This document shows positions 1 through 8,531 of a stretch of 64,000 bases of DNA, one piece after another. Under the pieces are notes generated by a model. That model saw nothing but the letters and a program-made list of their open reading frames with translations. It was not told the DNA's origin and ran no database searches. The stretch is from Planctomycetota bacterium (GTDB lineage: Bacteria > Planctomycetota > UBA1135 > GCA-002686595): positions 51,869 to 115,868 of the forward strand of contig JAEUIA010000054.1 in assembly GCA_016795245.1 (NCBI GenBank), in the 5' to 3' direction. Within the stretch, counting starts at the first letter, position 1. Each line of letters begins with the position of its first letter. The position numbers were made by a program, and so were the translations under genes.

Positions 1-2611
1 CGCCAACCCGCACACGGCCGTTTTCTCGCCCTTTTCGTGGAGTTTCTACGTCCTCGACTTCGGGCTCGCGGCGCTCATCACGGCCTTCGCCAAGCTCTTC
101 GTCGTCGGCTTCGCGACGTTCTTGTTCCTGCGCGAACGACGCTTGACGTTCGCGGCCGCCCTGGTCGGCGCACTCACGTTCATGTTCGCCGGTCACCAGG
201 TCACGACCTTGTTCCTCCCGCAGTCCGGCACCGTGTTCGTGTTGCCGGCGGCGTTGTACTTCGTCGAACGTATCGCGCGCGAAGTCGAACGTTCGATCCA
301 GGCCGCACGCGAAGGCTTGTCACGACCACGCGTACTTCTGCGACCGGCGATCGGATTGGCGCTGGTGCTCGCCTTGGGGTTTTTCGGCGGCGCGATCGAC
401 ACCTTCATCTTCTGTGTCGCGACCGTCTGCGCCTACACCGTGTTGCGCATCGGCAACATCCTGCTGCGCGAGCGCGGGCAGGCTGCGGCGCAACGCGCAG
501 TTCTAGCGGGGCTCGCGCACTGCGCCTGCGCGGCGGCGGCAGCCGTACTGATCAGCGCGATTCAGGCGCTCCCCTACCTCGAGTACATGCGCAACGCGCG
601 AGGCGTGGGCGCGCCGCTCGCAGAACTCGCATTCCCGCCCTGGCCGCTCCTCGTGTTCCCCGATCTCCTCGGCAACCCTGTCACCGAGACTGCTCTCGGG
701 CTGGGAGTTCACTCGACGAGTCACGCGAACCTCGCGGGCGCCTACGTCGGCGCGCTGGCGCTGTTCCTGGCCGTGTTCGGCTGCGCGCTCGCGCGGGGTT
801 CGCGCACGACGTGGTTCTTCGCGGGCCTCGCAGTCCTGGGATTGTGCCTCGGTTTCGGCGTGTTCGGGACGCTGGGTTTGCAGGCGCTGCTCCCCGCGCA
901 GGAGACACCGCTGGTCCAGCGCGCACAATGTCTGTTCGCCCTGGCGATCGCCGTGCTCGCGGCTGTAGGGGTCGATCGCGCGACTTCTGCGGGCGCGGTG
1001 TCGACCCGCGTGCAGGCACTCTCACTCTTCATCGGTGCCGCACTCGCGATCTGCTTCGCCCGGGCGATGGGAGCGCGAGTCCTGACCAATGCGCTCCTGG
1101 ATCCGGCGGCCGGCGGTGACACTGCGCTGCGCGAGCTCGCCGCCGGCGCCCACATGGATCTCGTGCTCGCGGTGTTCGTGGTCGGCGCGGGTCTCTTCGC
1201 GCTCGTCTGCGCGCTGGAACGCTCACGCGTTCGCGCCTGGCTCGTCCTGGGGCTTTGCGCGGCGGTCTACGCGCAGTCCGGCGGATTGTTCGAGCACTAC
1301 AACACGGTGACACCGGCGCGTGAGGTCTACCCGCGTACCCCAGACATCAATCGTCGCGACGGCACGGTCGGCATCCGTGCGCCGATCGTGCTGGGCGACG
1401 TCGATGTGCCGCCCATGACCAGCGCTGTCTACGGATTGCGCTCTTTCGGCGTGAACGATCCGCTGCGCGTTCGTCGCTACGATCAACTTCAGCAGAAGCT
1501 CTTCGCACCGAGCGGAGAATTCAGTCTCGTCTCTAACGCGACGCGCCACGGCTTGCGCGTATTCGGAATCGAAAGCGTGTTCGACGGCGACGGCTGGGTC
1601 GATATCGACACCGCGTTCGGCCATCTGCCACTGAAGCGCTCGACCTGGGGCGAGACGGACCCGGTGTTGCCGGGCGCCGGAGTCGCGCAGTATTTCCGGA
1701 CGACTGTTGACGGACTTCAAGGTGTGCACTTTTTCTGGGTCACTCGCGGCGTTCCGAACGCGCACGACTTGAGCGTCACGATCGACGACCTCGACACCGG
1801 AACGCGCCACGTGGGCATCGTGTTCGCCGCGGGGTCGATCCGCCCCGACGGTCGAGCGATCGTGCCGTGCATCGTGCCGTTCCCGGCTGCCGCCAAAGTG
1901 AACGGGCATGCGCTGCTCTTGCGCATCACGACGACGAACGCCGTGCCGCCCCAGGCGGCCTTCGCCGTCGGACGCCGCACCGATCTGGACAACGTCACGA
2001 CGGGCTGGCGCGCGACACAAGGTGATTCCGTCCTCGCCGGCCAGCTCGCGCTCGACCTGCACTACGCGCTCGATGCGTTCGAGCTTCAGGACACCGTCGG
2101 CCCGTTCCGCTTGTACCGCTTCAAGGGCGCGACGAAGCGCTTTCGCACGGTCGGCAGTGCGAGTGTCGTGGCAAACGATGCGGAATCGTGGGCGCGCGTG
2201 CTCGACGCGAGCTTCGATCCCGCGACCGAAGTCATCCTCGAGGCAGCGCCACAGGAATGGGCGCGCACAGGCGCGGCGGCCGACGAGGAGGATGCGCGCG
2301 TCGAAGTCCTCGACGACCTGAACGGCCACGTGCGCCTCGTCGTGAAGCGCAAGTCCCCGGGCTTCGTCGTCACACCGATCGCCTGGTTCCCAGGCTGGAA
2401 GGCCAAGGTCAACAACCGCGAGGCGCAACCCCTGTGCGCCGACTACGCCTTCACCGCAGTCGCCGTCCCCGAAGGCGAGTCGCTGGTCGAATTGGAATTC
2501 CAACCGAAGAGCCTGCGCAACGGAATCGTGCTCACGCTCGTCGGCCTGTTGTTGCTGCTGATCGCGTTCGCGTACACCTTGCCTTCCCCGCCCGACGAGG
2601 TGTGCGCGTGA
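1..2611 (+). CDS. YfhO-like integral membrane protein, 5' truncated by window edge
   Basis: The frame is open from base 2, so the true start lies upstream; about 869 residues are visible. The first ~370 residues are many hydrophobic segments, followed by a long soluble part and one last C-terminal membrane helix. Just before that helix is a PGWKAKVNN motif, which resembles the 'PGW-x-x-x-V-x-G' ending of the bacterial YfhO family (Pfam Bacterial membrane protein YfhO). Members are linked to glycosyl transfer to cell-surface polymers such as teichoic acid; the acceptor in a Gram-negative-type cell is unknown. The stop overlaps the GTG start of the next gene (GTGA), so the two are translationally coupled paralogues. 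Family call fairly confident, function inferred. Confidence 0.8.
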   Translation, partial: ANPHTAVFSPFSWSFYVLDFGLAALITAFAKLFVVGFATFLFLRERRLTFAAALVGALTFMFAGHQVTTLFLPQSGTVFVLPAALYFVERIAREVERSIQAAREGLSRPRVLLRPAIGLALVLALGFFGGAIDTFIFCVATVCAYTVLRIGNILLRERGQAAAQRAVLAGLAHCACAAAAAVLISAIQALPYLEYMRNARGVGAPLAELAFPPWPLLVFPDLLGNPVTETALGLGVHSTSHANLAGAYVGALALFLAVFGCALARGSRTTWFFAGLAVLGLCLGFGVFGTLGLQALLPAQETPLVQRAQCLFALAIAVLAAVGVDRATSAGAVSTRVQALSLFIGAALAICFARAMGARVLTNALLDPAAGGDTALRELAAGAHMDLVLAVFVVGAGLFALVCALERSRVRAWLVLGLCAAVYAQSGGLFEHYNTVTPAREVYPRTPDINRRDGTVGIRAPIVLGDVDVPPMTSAVYGLRSFGVNDPLRVRRYDQLQQKLFAPSGEFSLVSNATRHGLRVFGIESVFDGDGWVDIDTAFGHLPLKRSTWGETDPVLPGAGVAQYFRTTVDGLQGVHFFWVTRGVPNAHDLSVTIDDLDTGTRHVGIVFAAGSIRPDGRAIVPCIVPFPAAAKVNGHALLLRITTTNAVPPQAAFAVGRRTDLDNVTTGWRATQGDSVLAGQLALDLHYALDAFELQDTVGPFRLYRFKGATKRFRTVGSASVVANDAESWARVLDASFDPATEVILEAAPQEWARTGAAADEEDARVEVLDDLNGHVRLVVKRKSPGFVVTPIAWFPGWKAKVNNREAQPLCADYAFTAVAVPEGESLVELEFQPKSLRNGIVLTLVGLLLLLIAFAYTLPSPPDEVCA

Positions 2612-5454
2612 CGCGGGTGTGGAGAGGGCACGCGTGGGCCGCGCTCATCCTGTGTGCATGCGTGTTCGCGTTCTGCGCTCTCTCGAAGACGAGCCCGGAG
2701 GACGGCGCGTCCGCCGTTCAACCCGGAGTGTGGGCCCAGGCGACGACAGCGCTCGAACACGAGCACGCCTTGCGCACAGCGCTGCCGGTGTGGGATCCCT
2801 CAGTCGGCTTCGGCGCGCCGCGGCTCGCCGTTCCCGCGGCGGCCGTGGCCTCGCCGCTGGCGGCGCTGTTCTTCTCGTTGCCGAGTGCAGCCGCTGCAGC
2901 TCTGACGATCTTCGCCGAGTTGTTCGCCCTCGGATGGTTCACGTGGCTGTTCCTGCGCCGTCTGCGACTGACGCCGGTCGCGTGCGTGCTCGGCGCGATC
3001 GTGTTCATGTTCAGCGGACACTCGCTCGTGTATCTCGGTGATCCGCGCGTTGCAGTCGCGATCGCCCTGCCCGCCGGCTTGTGGGCCCTGGAGCGACTGG
3101 CGCAGCGCATGGAGGACAGCCCGGCGCGAAACAACGGTTGGAAGCTCGCACACCCCGCGCACATGCTCACGTTCGCCGCCAGCGCGGCGTTTGGACTCGC
3201 GGCGGGCGATCCGGAGACCTTTGCCTGCGCGGCGCTCGTGTGGTTCGTCTACGGCGCGGGACGCCTGCTCGCGTTGCGCGCGCTCCTCGGCGCACGCAGC
3301 GTGCTGGGATTCTGCGGGCTGCTCCTTCTCACCGCCGGTGCGTGCGCTGCGTTCCTGCTGCCTTTCGTCGAATACCTCGGGGAAAGCCGCGTGTTGAGCG
3401 ATCGGCTGGTCGACGGCCTGCGTCCGCTGGCGCGCGCAGCGTGGCCGCGGCATTTCTTCCCGGGCTTGACCGCGCAGGGCACTGAGCCGAACGCAGCAGC
3501 CGCCGTCGCCGCGACCGTCGTCGGATCCTTGGCCCTCTTCCTGGCGCTGCTCGCGCCCTTCGTGGTGCGCGGGCGACGCGCATTGACTCTGTTCGTGATC
3601 CTCGGTTGCGCCTGGGTGCTGGTCGCGTACGACGTACTGGGCGTGCAGGCGTGGATCGAAAGCGTGCCGGCCCTCGCGCTGATCGACGTCGAGCGCAGTG
3701 TCACCATCTTCCACATCGCGGTCGCCGTGGGCGCGGCCTTCGCCGTGCATCACCTCGTCGAGCGCGCGCCCAGGTCCAGCGGAGTCGCCGCGGTCGGTGT
3801 GCTGGCGGCGGCGTTCGTGATGGCGGCCGTGTTCCGCGCCGGCGCCACCGAGTTCCTGCTCGGAGCCTCGCGCGCGCTGGCCGGCGATTCCCAACGCGAG
3901 GCACTGTCGTCGTCCGGACGCTACGTGTCAGTCGTGATTGCGTGGTTCGCCGCCGGCGCGGCGTGCTCAGCCATGGCCTGGCTGACCGTGAGTCGCCGAC
4001 ACAGGACGGTGGCCGTCGTGGGATGCATCGTCGTCGTGCTCGCGCAGCAGATGTACTTGCCGCTGCAGCACCAGGCGCGGTCCGCCGACGCAGCATCCCT
4101 CGCATCGGAATCAGAAGCCGAGCGAGTGCTCCCTCTCGCCGCCGAGAAACGCTGCGTGTTCTTGGGTGGCAATCCGATTCCGCCCACATCCGGCTCGTTG
4201 CGTGGCGCCGCTTCCATCGCCAACATCGACGGCATCGGCATCGCGCGCTTCGATCACCTGCGGGCGAACTTTTTCCCCGGTGATGTGAACGGCACGCACG
4301 TGAGTTGGATCGCGCGGCGCGGGATCGAGTTGTTCGGCATCGAACGCGTGTTGACGCGCGACGACTGGATCGGCGTCGACACCTTCACTGGTTTCGTGGA
4401 ACCGAACGAAGCGCGGGAATTCCTCACGCGGCCGCTCGCCCCCGATGCCGACGTCGAGTTCGAGTTCAGGTGCTGCGAGGACCGCACGAGCGCCTTGCGG
4501 GTGTGCTTCGCGACGAACGGTGCGCCCCTGGCACAGACGATCGAGTTGTCGTTGGACGATCCGCTCACCGGCGAGCACATCGCGGCGCGCACTCTGCCAC
4601 ACGGGCTCGCACCGGATGCGGGTTCGTCGCGCGCTCTGGTGGCGCTCCACTTCGACGAGAGCGCGGGCCGCAAGGGTCGGCTGTTGCGCCTCACGATGCG
4701 TTCGGCGGACGGCATCCCTGCGCGTGCGTGGTCGCTCGTGGCGCGCCGCGACTGGAGCATGCAGATGAATCGAGCTCTGTGGCGACGCGACGGCGTGTAC
4801 GCGCCGCGCTACGACCTCGTGCACCCGATCTTCGACGGCTTCACGACGCGCCAAGGCGGCGTGCAGCTGCGCGGAGATCTGCTCTTCGATACGAGTGCCG
4901 TCGCCCACGTTTTCCACGAAGCGGAGGCGATCGCGCCCCTGCGCGTGCTCGCGCCGAACGACCCGGTCGCCGCCTACCACACGGTCTCACGCGCGTGGGT
5001 CGCGGCCGACGAGGACGAGGCCTTCGCAGCAGTTCACCGTGCGGTGTTCGACCCGCGACAGATCGTGGTCCTCGAAGGCGTCGATCCCGCCCATGATTGC
5101 GGACCGAACACGCAATCGGACGTGAATGAGCCCGTCGAGTTGCTCGCGCGCGACGACCGGACCGTGCGGCTCCGGACGACGCGCGCCAGGCCCGGCTGGC
5201 TGGTCGCGGCCATTCCGTGGTACCCCGGCTGGCGCGTGAGGGTGAACGGCGTGGAAACGCCGCTCGTGCGCGCAAACTACGCCTTCGTCGCGGTCGCGCT
5301 GGAGGCCGGAACGAGCGAGATCGTACTGCGCTACGAGCCCGTGAGCATGCGCGCGGGATTTTGGATCTCGATCGCCTCGATTTTGCTCATCGTGGCCTGG
5401 ATCTTCCGCTCGCGCCGCGCTGCCCACTTGCCGCGCGACCTCGGATCGGCATGA
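2608..5454 (+). CDS. YfhO-like integral membrane protein (second copy)
   Basis: A 948-residue protein with the same architecture as its upstream neighbour: an N-terminal helix, a polytopic region to about residue 500, a soluble domain with the ending PGWRVRVNG near residue 875, and a C-terminal membrane helix. The GTG start was chosen because it overlaps the upstream TGA as GTGA and leads directly into a hydrophobic segment (AALILCACVFAFC). The family is associated with envelope glycopolymer modification. Two adjacent divergent copies suggest either a heteromer or two substrate-specific enzymes; the sequence does not decide. The stop lies in ATGATG at the next gene, which suggests coupling. 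Confidence 0.8.
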   Translation: MTRVWRGHAWAALILCACVFAFCALSKTSPEDGASAVQPGVWAQATTALEHEHALRTALPVWDPSVGFGAPRLAVPAAAVASPLAALFFSLPSAAAAALTIFAELFALGWFTWLFLRRLRLTPVACVLGAIVFMFSGHSLVYLGDPRVAVAIALPAGLWALERLAQRMEDSPARNNGWKLAHPAHMLTFAASAAFGLAAGDPETFACAALVWFVYGAGRLLALRALLGARSVLGFCGLLLLTAGACAAFLLPFVEYLGESRVLSDRLVDGLRPLARAAWPRHFFPGLTAQGTEPNAAAAVAATVVGSLALFLALLAPFVVRGRRALTLFVILGCAWVLVAYDVLGVQAWIESVPALALIDVERSVTIFHIAVAVGAAFAVHHLVERAPRSSGVAAVGVLAAAFVMAAVFRAGATEFLLGASRALAGDSQREALSSSGRYVSVVIAWFAAGAACSAMAWLTVSRRHRTVAVVGCIVVVLAQQMYLPLQHQARSADAASLASESEAERVLPLAAEKRCVFLGGNPIPPTSGSLRGAASIANIDGIGIARFDHLRANFFPGDVNGTHVSWIARRGIELFGIERVLTRDDWIGVDTFTGFVEPNEAREFLTRPLAPDADVEFEFRCCEDRTSALRVCFATNGAPLAQTIELSLDDPLTGEHIAARTLPHGLAPDAGSSRALVALHFDESAGRKGRLLRLTMRSADGIPARAWSLVARRDWSMQMNRALWRRDGVYAPRYDLVHPIFDGFTTRQGGVQLRGDLLFDTSAVAHVFHEAEAIAPLRVLAPNDPVAAYHTVSRAWVAADEDEAFAAVHRAVFDPRQIVVLEGVDPAHDCGPNTQSDVNEPVELLARDDRTVRLRTTRARPGWLVAAIPWYPGWRVRVNGVETPLVRANYAFVAVALEAGTSEIVLRYEPVSMRAGFWISIASILLIVAWIFRSRRAAHLPRDLGSA

Positions 5455-5474
5455 TGGGCGGCCGGCGCGCGCCC

Positions 5475-6992
5475 ATGCAGTACGGATTTCTGATCGACCA
5501 TCGCCGCTGCATCGGCTGTCACGCCTGCACGGTCGCCTGCAAGTCGGAGAACGACGTCCCGATCGCGAGCTTCCGCACCTGGGTCAAGTACCAGGAAAAG
5601 GGCCGCTTTCCCGCGGTGAAGCGGCACTTTGCGGTCTTGCGCTGCAATCACTGCACGAAGGCGCCGTGCGTCACGATCTGTCCCGTCAATGCGCTGTCCA
5701 AACGCAAGGACGGCATCGTGGATCTAGATCGCGACGCGTGCATCGGCTGTCGCGCGTGCATGCAGGGCTGTCCTTACGACGCGATCTACCTGAACGAGGA
5801 CACGGGCGCGGCCGAGAAGTGCCACTTCTGCGCGCACCGCGTCGAAAAGGGCCTCGAACCGGCGTGCGTCGTCGTGTGCCCCGAAGGCGCGATCATCGCC
5901 GGCGACCTGCACGAGCCGAGCTCGCGCATCGCGCAGATGGTCGACGAGTTCCAAGGCGAGACGTTGCAGCGCCGTACCGAACAAGGCACGGGGCCGAACG
6001 TGCACTACCTCGGCATCGAGCCCACGCTCTTGAAGCCGGGTGAAGCGTCGCGCCCCGACACGTACCTGTGGAGCGATCGTCCGCCGCACAAGCTCGAGCG
6101 CTGGCCCGCCGATCTGCCGCTCGCGCCCGACACGCGCACCGTGCTCGATGCCGGACACAAGGTCGAGTGGGGTTGGCACGTCGCGGCGTATCTGGTCACG
6201 AAGGGCATCGCGGCGGGTGCGGCGATCCTGGCGCCGATCGGCGCGTACCTGGGCCTCGAGGGTTTCGCCGCCGATTGGGCGCCCGAGATCCTGGCGCTCG
6301 TGTTCCTGGTCGCGACCCTCGTGCTGCTCGTGCACGACCTGGCGCGTCCGATGCTGTTCTTCCGACTGCTGACGCGCCCCAACACGAAGAGCTGGCTCGT
6401 GAAGGGCGGTTGGATCTTGGGTGCCTTCGGCGCGACGGTCACGGCCTCGCTCGGCGCGCGTTGGTTCGGGTTCGACGCCGTTGCCGACGGACTGCGTTGG
6501 GTCAACGCTGCGCTTGGCCTCGCGGTCGCGGGCTACACCGCGTTCTTGTTCAAGCAGTGCGAAGGCCGCGACCTGTGGCAAGGCAACCTCGTGCTCCCGC
6601 ACTTGATCGTGCAGGCGCTCTTGTGCGGTTCCGCGGCACTCTTGCCCTTCAGCAATGCCTCGCGCGAGGTCGCCGTGCTGCTCGCCGGATCGCTGGTCGT
6701 GCACAGCGCGTTGATGCTCTTGGAGTTGCGTCAAAAGCACTCGACCGACAACGCGCGTCAGGCTGCCGCGTTCCTGCCCGTCGCCGAACTCGGCGCCATC
6801 AAGCGTCCATTCGCACTCGCGAACATCCTCGGCGTCGCCGTGCCGGCCCTGTTGATCGCGCTGGCGAGCATGGAAGCGCTCACCCCAGGCGTGCCGTACT
6901 TGTTCGCGCTCGCGGCCCTGCTCGGGCTCGCGGGACTGTATCTGTACGAGTCGGCTTTCGTGCGCGCGGGCCAGTTGCCGCCGCTCTCCTGA
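5475..6992 (+). CDS. 4Fe-4S dicluster / NrfD-like fused electron-transfer membrane subunit
   Basis: About 505 residues. The N-terminal ~200 residues carry four ferredoxin-type cysteine clusters, beginning CIGCHACTVAC and including CIGCRACMQGC, as in DmsB/NrfC-type subunits. From about residue 220 there are roughly eight to nine hydrophobic segments, as in NrfD/DmsC quinol-interacting subunits, so two normally separate subunits are fused. Expected role: carry electrons between the quinone pool and a molybdopterin catalytic subunit; the gene at 11985 is the likely partner. I chose the ATG before QYGFLIDHRRC because that is where the ferredoxin fold starts; ATG codons at 5451 and 5454, overlapping the upstream stop, are alternatives. 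Substrate unknown. Confidence 0.85.
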   Translation: MQYGFLIDHRRCIGCHACTVACKSENDVPIASFRTWVKYQEKGRFPAVKRHFAVLRCNHCTKAPCVTICPVNALSKRKDGIVDLDRDACIGCRACMQGCPYDAIYLNEDTGAAEKCHFCAHRVEKGLEPACVVVCPEGAIIAGDLHEPSSRIAQMVDEFQGETLQRRTEQGTGPNVHYLGIEPTLLKPGEASRPDTYLWSDRPPHKLERWPADLPLAPDTRTVLDAGHKVEWGWHVAAYLVTKGIAAGAAILAPIGAYLGLEGFAADWAPEILALVFLVATLVLLVHDLARPMLFFRLLTRPNTKSWLVKGGWILGAFGATVTASLGARWFGFDAVADGLRWVNAALGLAVAGYTAFLFKQCEGRDLWQGNLVLPHLIVQALLCGSAALLPFSNASREVAVLLAGSLVVHSALMLLELRQKHSTDNARQAAAFLPVAELGAIKRPFALANILGVAVPALLIALASMEALTPGVPYLFALAALLGLAGLYLYESAFVRAGQLPPLS

Positions 6993-7003
6993 GGGTGCAG
7001 GTC

Positions 7004-8221
7004 ATGTCGAACTACGAGACGCTCCTCACCGAAGGGGGCGCGCCGATCAAGGCGTGGATCCGCGGCGTCCCGATGGAGGACGAAGCGCGCAAGCAACTGC
7101 ACAACGTCGCGCGCCTGCCGTTCATCCACAGTCACGTCGCGGCGATGCCCGATGTGCACTACGGCATCGGTGCGACGGTCGGCAGCGTGATTCCAACCGT
7201 CGGCGCGATCGTGCCGGCCGCCGTCGGCGTCGACATCGGTTGCGGCATGATGGCCGTGCAGACGAGCTTGACGGCGGAGAACCTGCCCGACGACCTGTCG
7301 CACGTGCGCGCGTCGATCGAGAAGGCCGTACCGCACGGTCGCACCGCGCGCGGGCGCGACAAGGGTTCGTGGCACGCAGCGCCGCGCGCGGCGGAGAAGG
7401 CCTGGGCTGATCTGTCCGACGACTTCGAGCGCATCGCGAGCAAGCACGGCGCGATCCGCAAGTCGAATCACCTCCCCCACCTCGGGACTCTAGGCACGGG
7501 CAATCACTTCATCGAGGTCTGTTTGGACGAAGCCGGCAGCGTGTGGCTGATGCTCCACTCAGGGTCACGCGGCGTCGGCAACCGCATCGGCACATACTTC
7601 ATCGAGCTCGCGCGTGAGGACATGCGCCGACAGATGATCAACCTGCCCGACCGCGACCTGGCGTATTTCTCCGAGGGCTCGCAGCACTTCGACGACTACG
7701 TCGAGGCCGTCGAGTGGGCGCAGCGCTTTGCGATGACGAATCGCGCCTTGATGATGAGTGCCGTCGTCGAAGCCCTCGGCAAGTCCAAGGGCATCCGCCA
7801 GTTCAAGAGCCACCTGGTCGCCGTCAATTGCCACCACAACTACGTCGCGCGCGAGTACCACTACGACGCCGACGTGTTCGTGACCCGCAAGGGCGCCGTG
7901 CGCGCACGCGCGGGCGAACTCGGCATCATCCCCGGCTCGATGGGCGCCGCCTCGTACATCGTGCGCGGCAAGGGCAACAAGGAGAGCTTCGAAAGCTGCT
8001 CCCACGGCGCCGGCCGCGCGATGTCACGCACCAAGGCCAAGGCCGTGTTCACACTGGCCGATCACAAGGCCGCCACCGCGCACGTCGAATGCCGCAAGGA
8101 CATCGACGTGCTCGATGAGACGCCCGGCGCCTACAAATCGATCGACGCCGTGATGGCGGCGCAAGCCGACCTGGTCGAAGTCGTGCACACGCTGCGCCAG
8201 GTCGTGTGCGTGAAGGGCTGA
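7004..8221 (+). CDS. rtcB: RNA-splicing ligase RtcB (3'-phosphate/5'-OH RNA ligase)
   Basis: A 405-residue protein of the normal bacterial RtcB type. RtcB joins RNA 2',3'-cyclic-phosphate or 3'-phosphate ends to 5'-OH ends using GTP and Mn2+. Visible signatures are VDIGCGM with the metal-binding cysteine, GTGNHFIE, HSGSRGVGN, NCHHNY and CSHGAGRAMSR containing the histidine that is guanylylated. It starts 11 bases after the upstream subunit gene with GAGGG as ribosome site. No archease or RtcA/RtcR gene is adjacent, so the context does not point to a dedicated RNA-repair operon. The last 27 codons are repeated at 11249-11339. Confidence 0.95.
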   Translation: MSNYETLLTEGGAPIKAWIRGVPMEDEARKQLHNVARLPFIHSHVAAMPDVHYGIGATVGSVIPTVGAIVPAAVGVDIGCGMMAVQTSLTAENLPDDLSHVRASIEKAVPHGRTARGRDKGSWHAAPRAAEKAWADLSDDFERIASKHGAIRKSNHLPHLGTLGTGNHFIEVCLDEAGSVWLMLHSGSRGVGNRIGTYFIELAREDMRRQMINLPDRDLAYFSEGSQHFDDYVEAVEWAQRFAMTNRALMMSAVVEALGKSKGIRQFKSHLVAVNCHHNYVAREYHYDADVFVTRKGAVRARAGELGIIPGSMGAASYIVRGKGNKESFESCSHGAGRAMSRTKAKAVFTLADHKAATAHVECRKDIDVLDETPGAYKSIDAVMAAQADLVEVVHTLRQVVCVKG

Positions 8222-8229
8222 TGTCGCAG
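8139..8229 (+). repeat. 91-bp direct repeat, copy 1 (end of rtcB)
   Basis: Identical base for base to 11249-11339. It covers the last 27 codons of rtcB, the TGA stop and eight bases beyond. The two copies are 3110 bp apart and bracket the secreted-protein gene. Confidence 0.93.
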
Positions 8230-8531
8230 CGACCCCGCGTGCCCGGTCGGCCGCCCGAAGCGACACGATCGCGCTGGCCAACGAGATTCAGCTTCAGCCC
8301 GGTTCAGTGCACGGCCCTCCAGTCCTGAGTCTGGATCACGCGTCCGAGATCTGGAGCGCTCGGAACTCGCAGGGCGCTGTCGGACGCTTGCGTCGTTCGA
8401 ACTCCTGCGTACTCGGCGCACTCGATGTTCGCATTCGGGCCCATGGCACACGACAAACCGCGGGTCGAGCATGGTGATTGCACGGCTGCACCGTCGAGCG
8501 GCCGATCTGCGCCGCGAAGAAAGGCTCATCC
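8230..8531 (+). other. Intergenic leader between rtcB and the secreted repeat protein
   Basis: About 300 bp with no convincing gene. The only reading start is an in-frame 18-codon extension (ATG at 8478) of the downstream gene, which I reject because it precedes a clear signal peptide. The stretch presumably holds the promoter of the secreted-protein gene; no clear -35/-10 pair or terminator hairpin was found. Confidence 0.5.
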
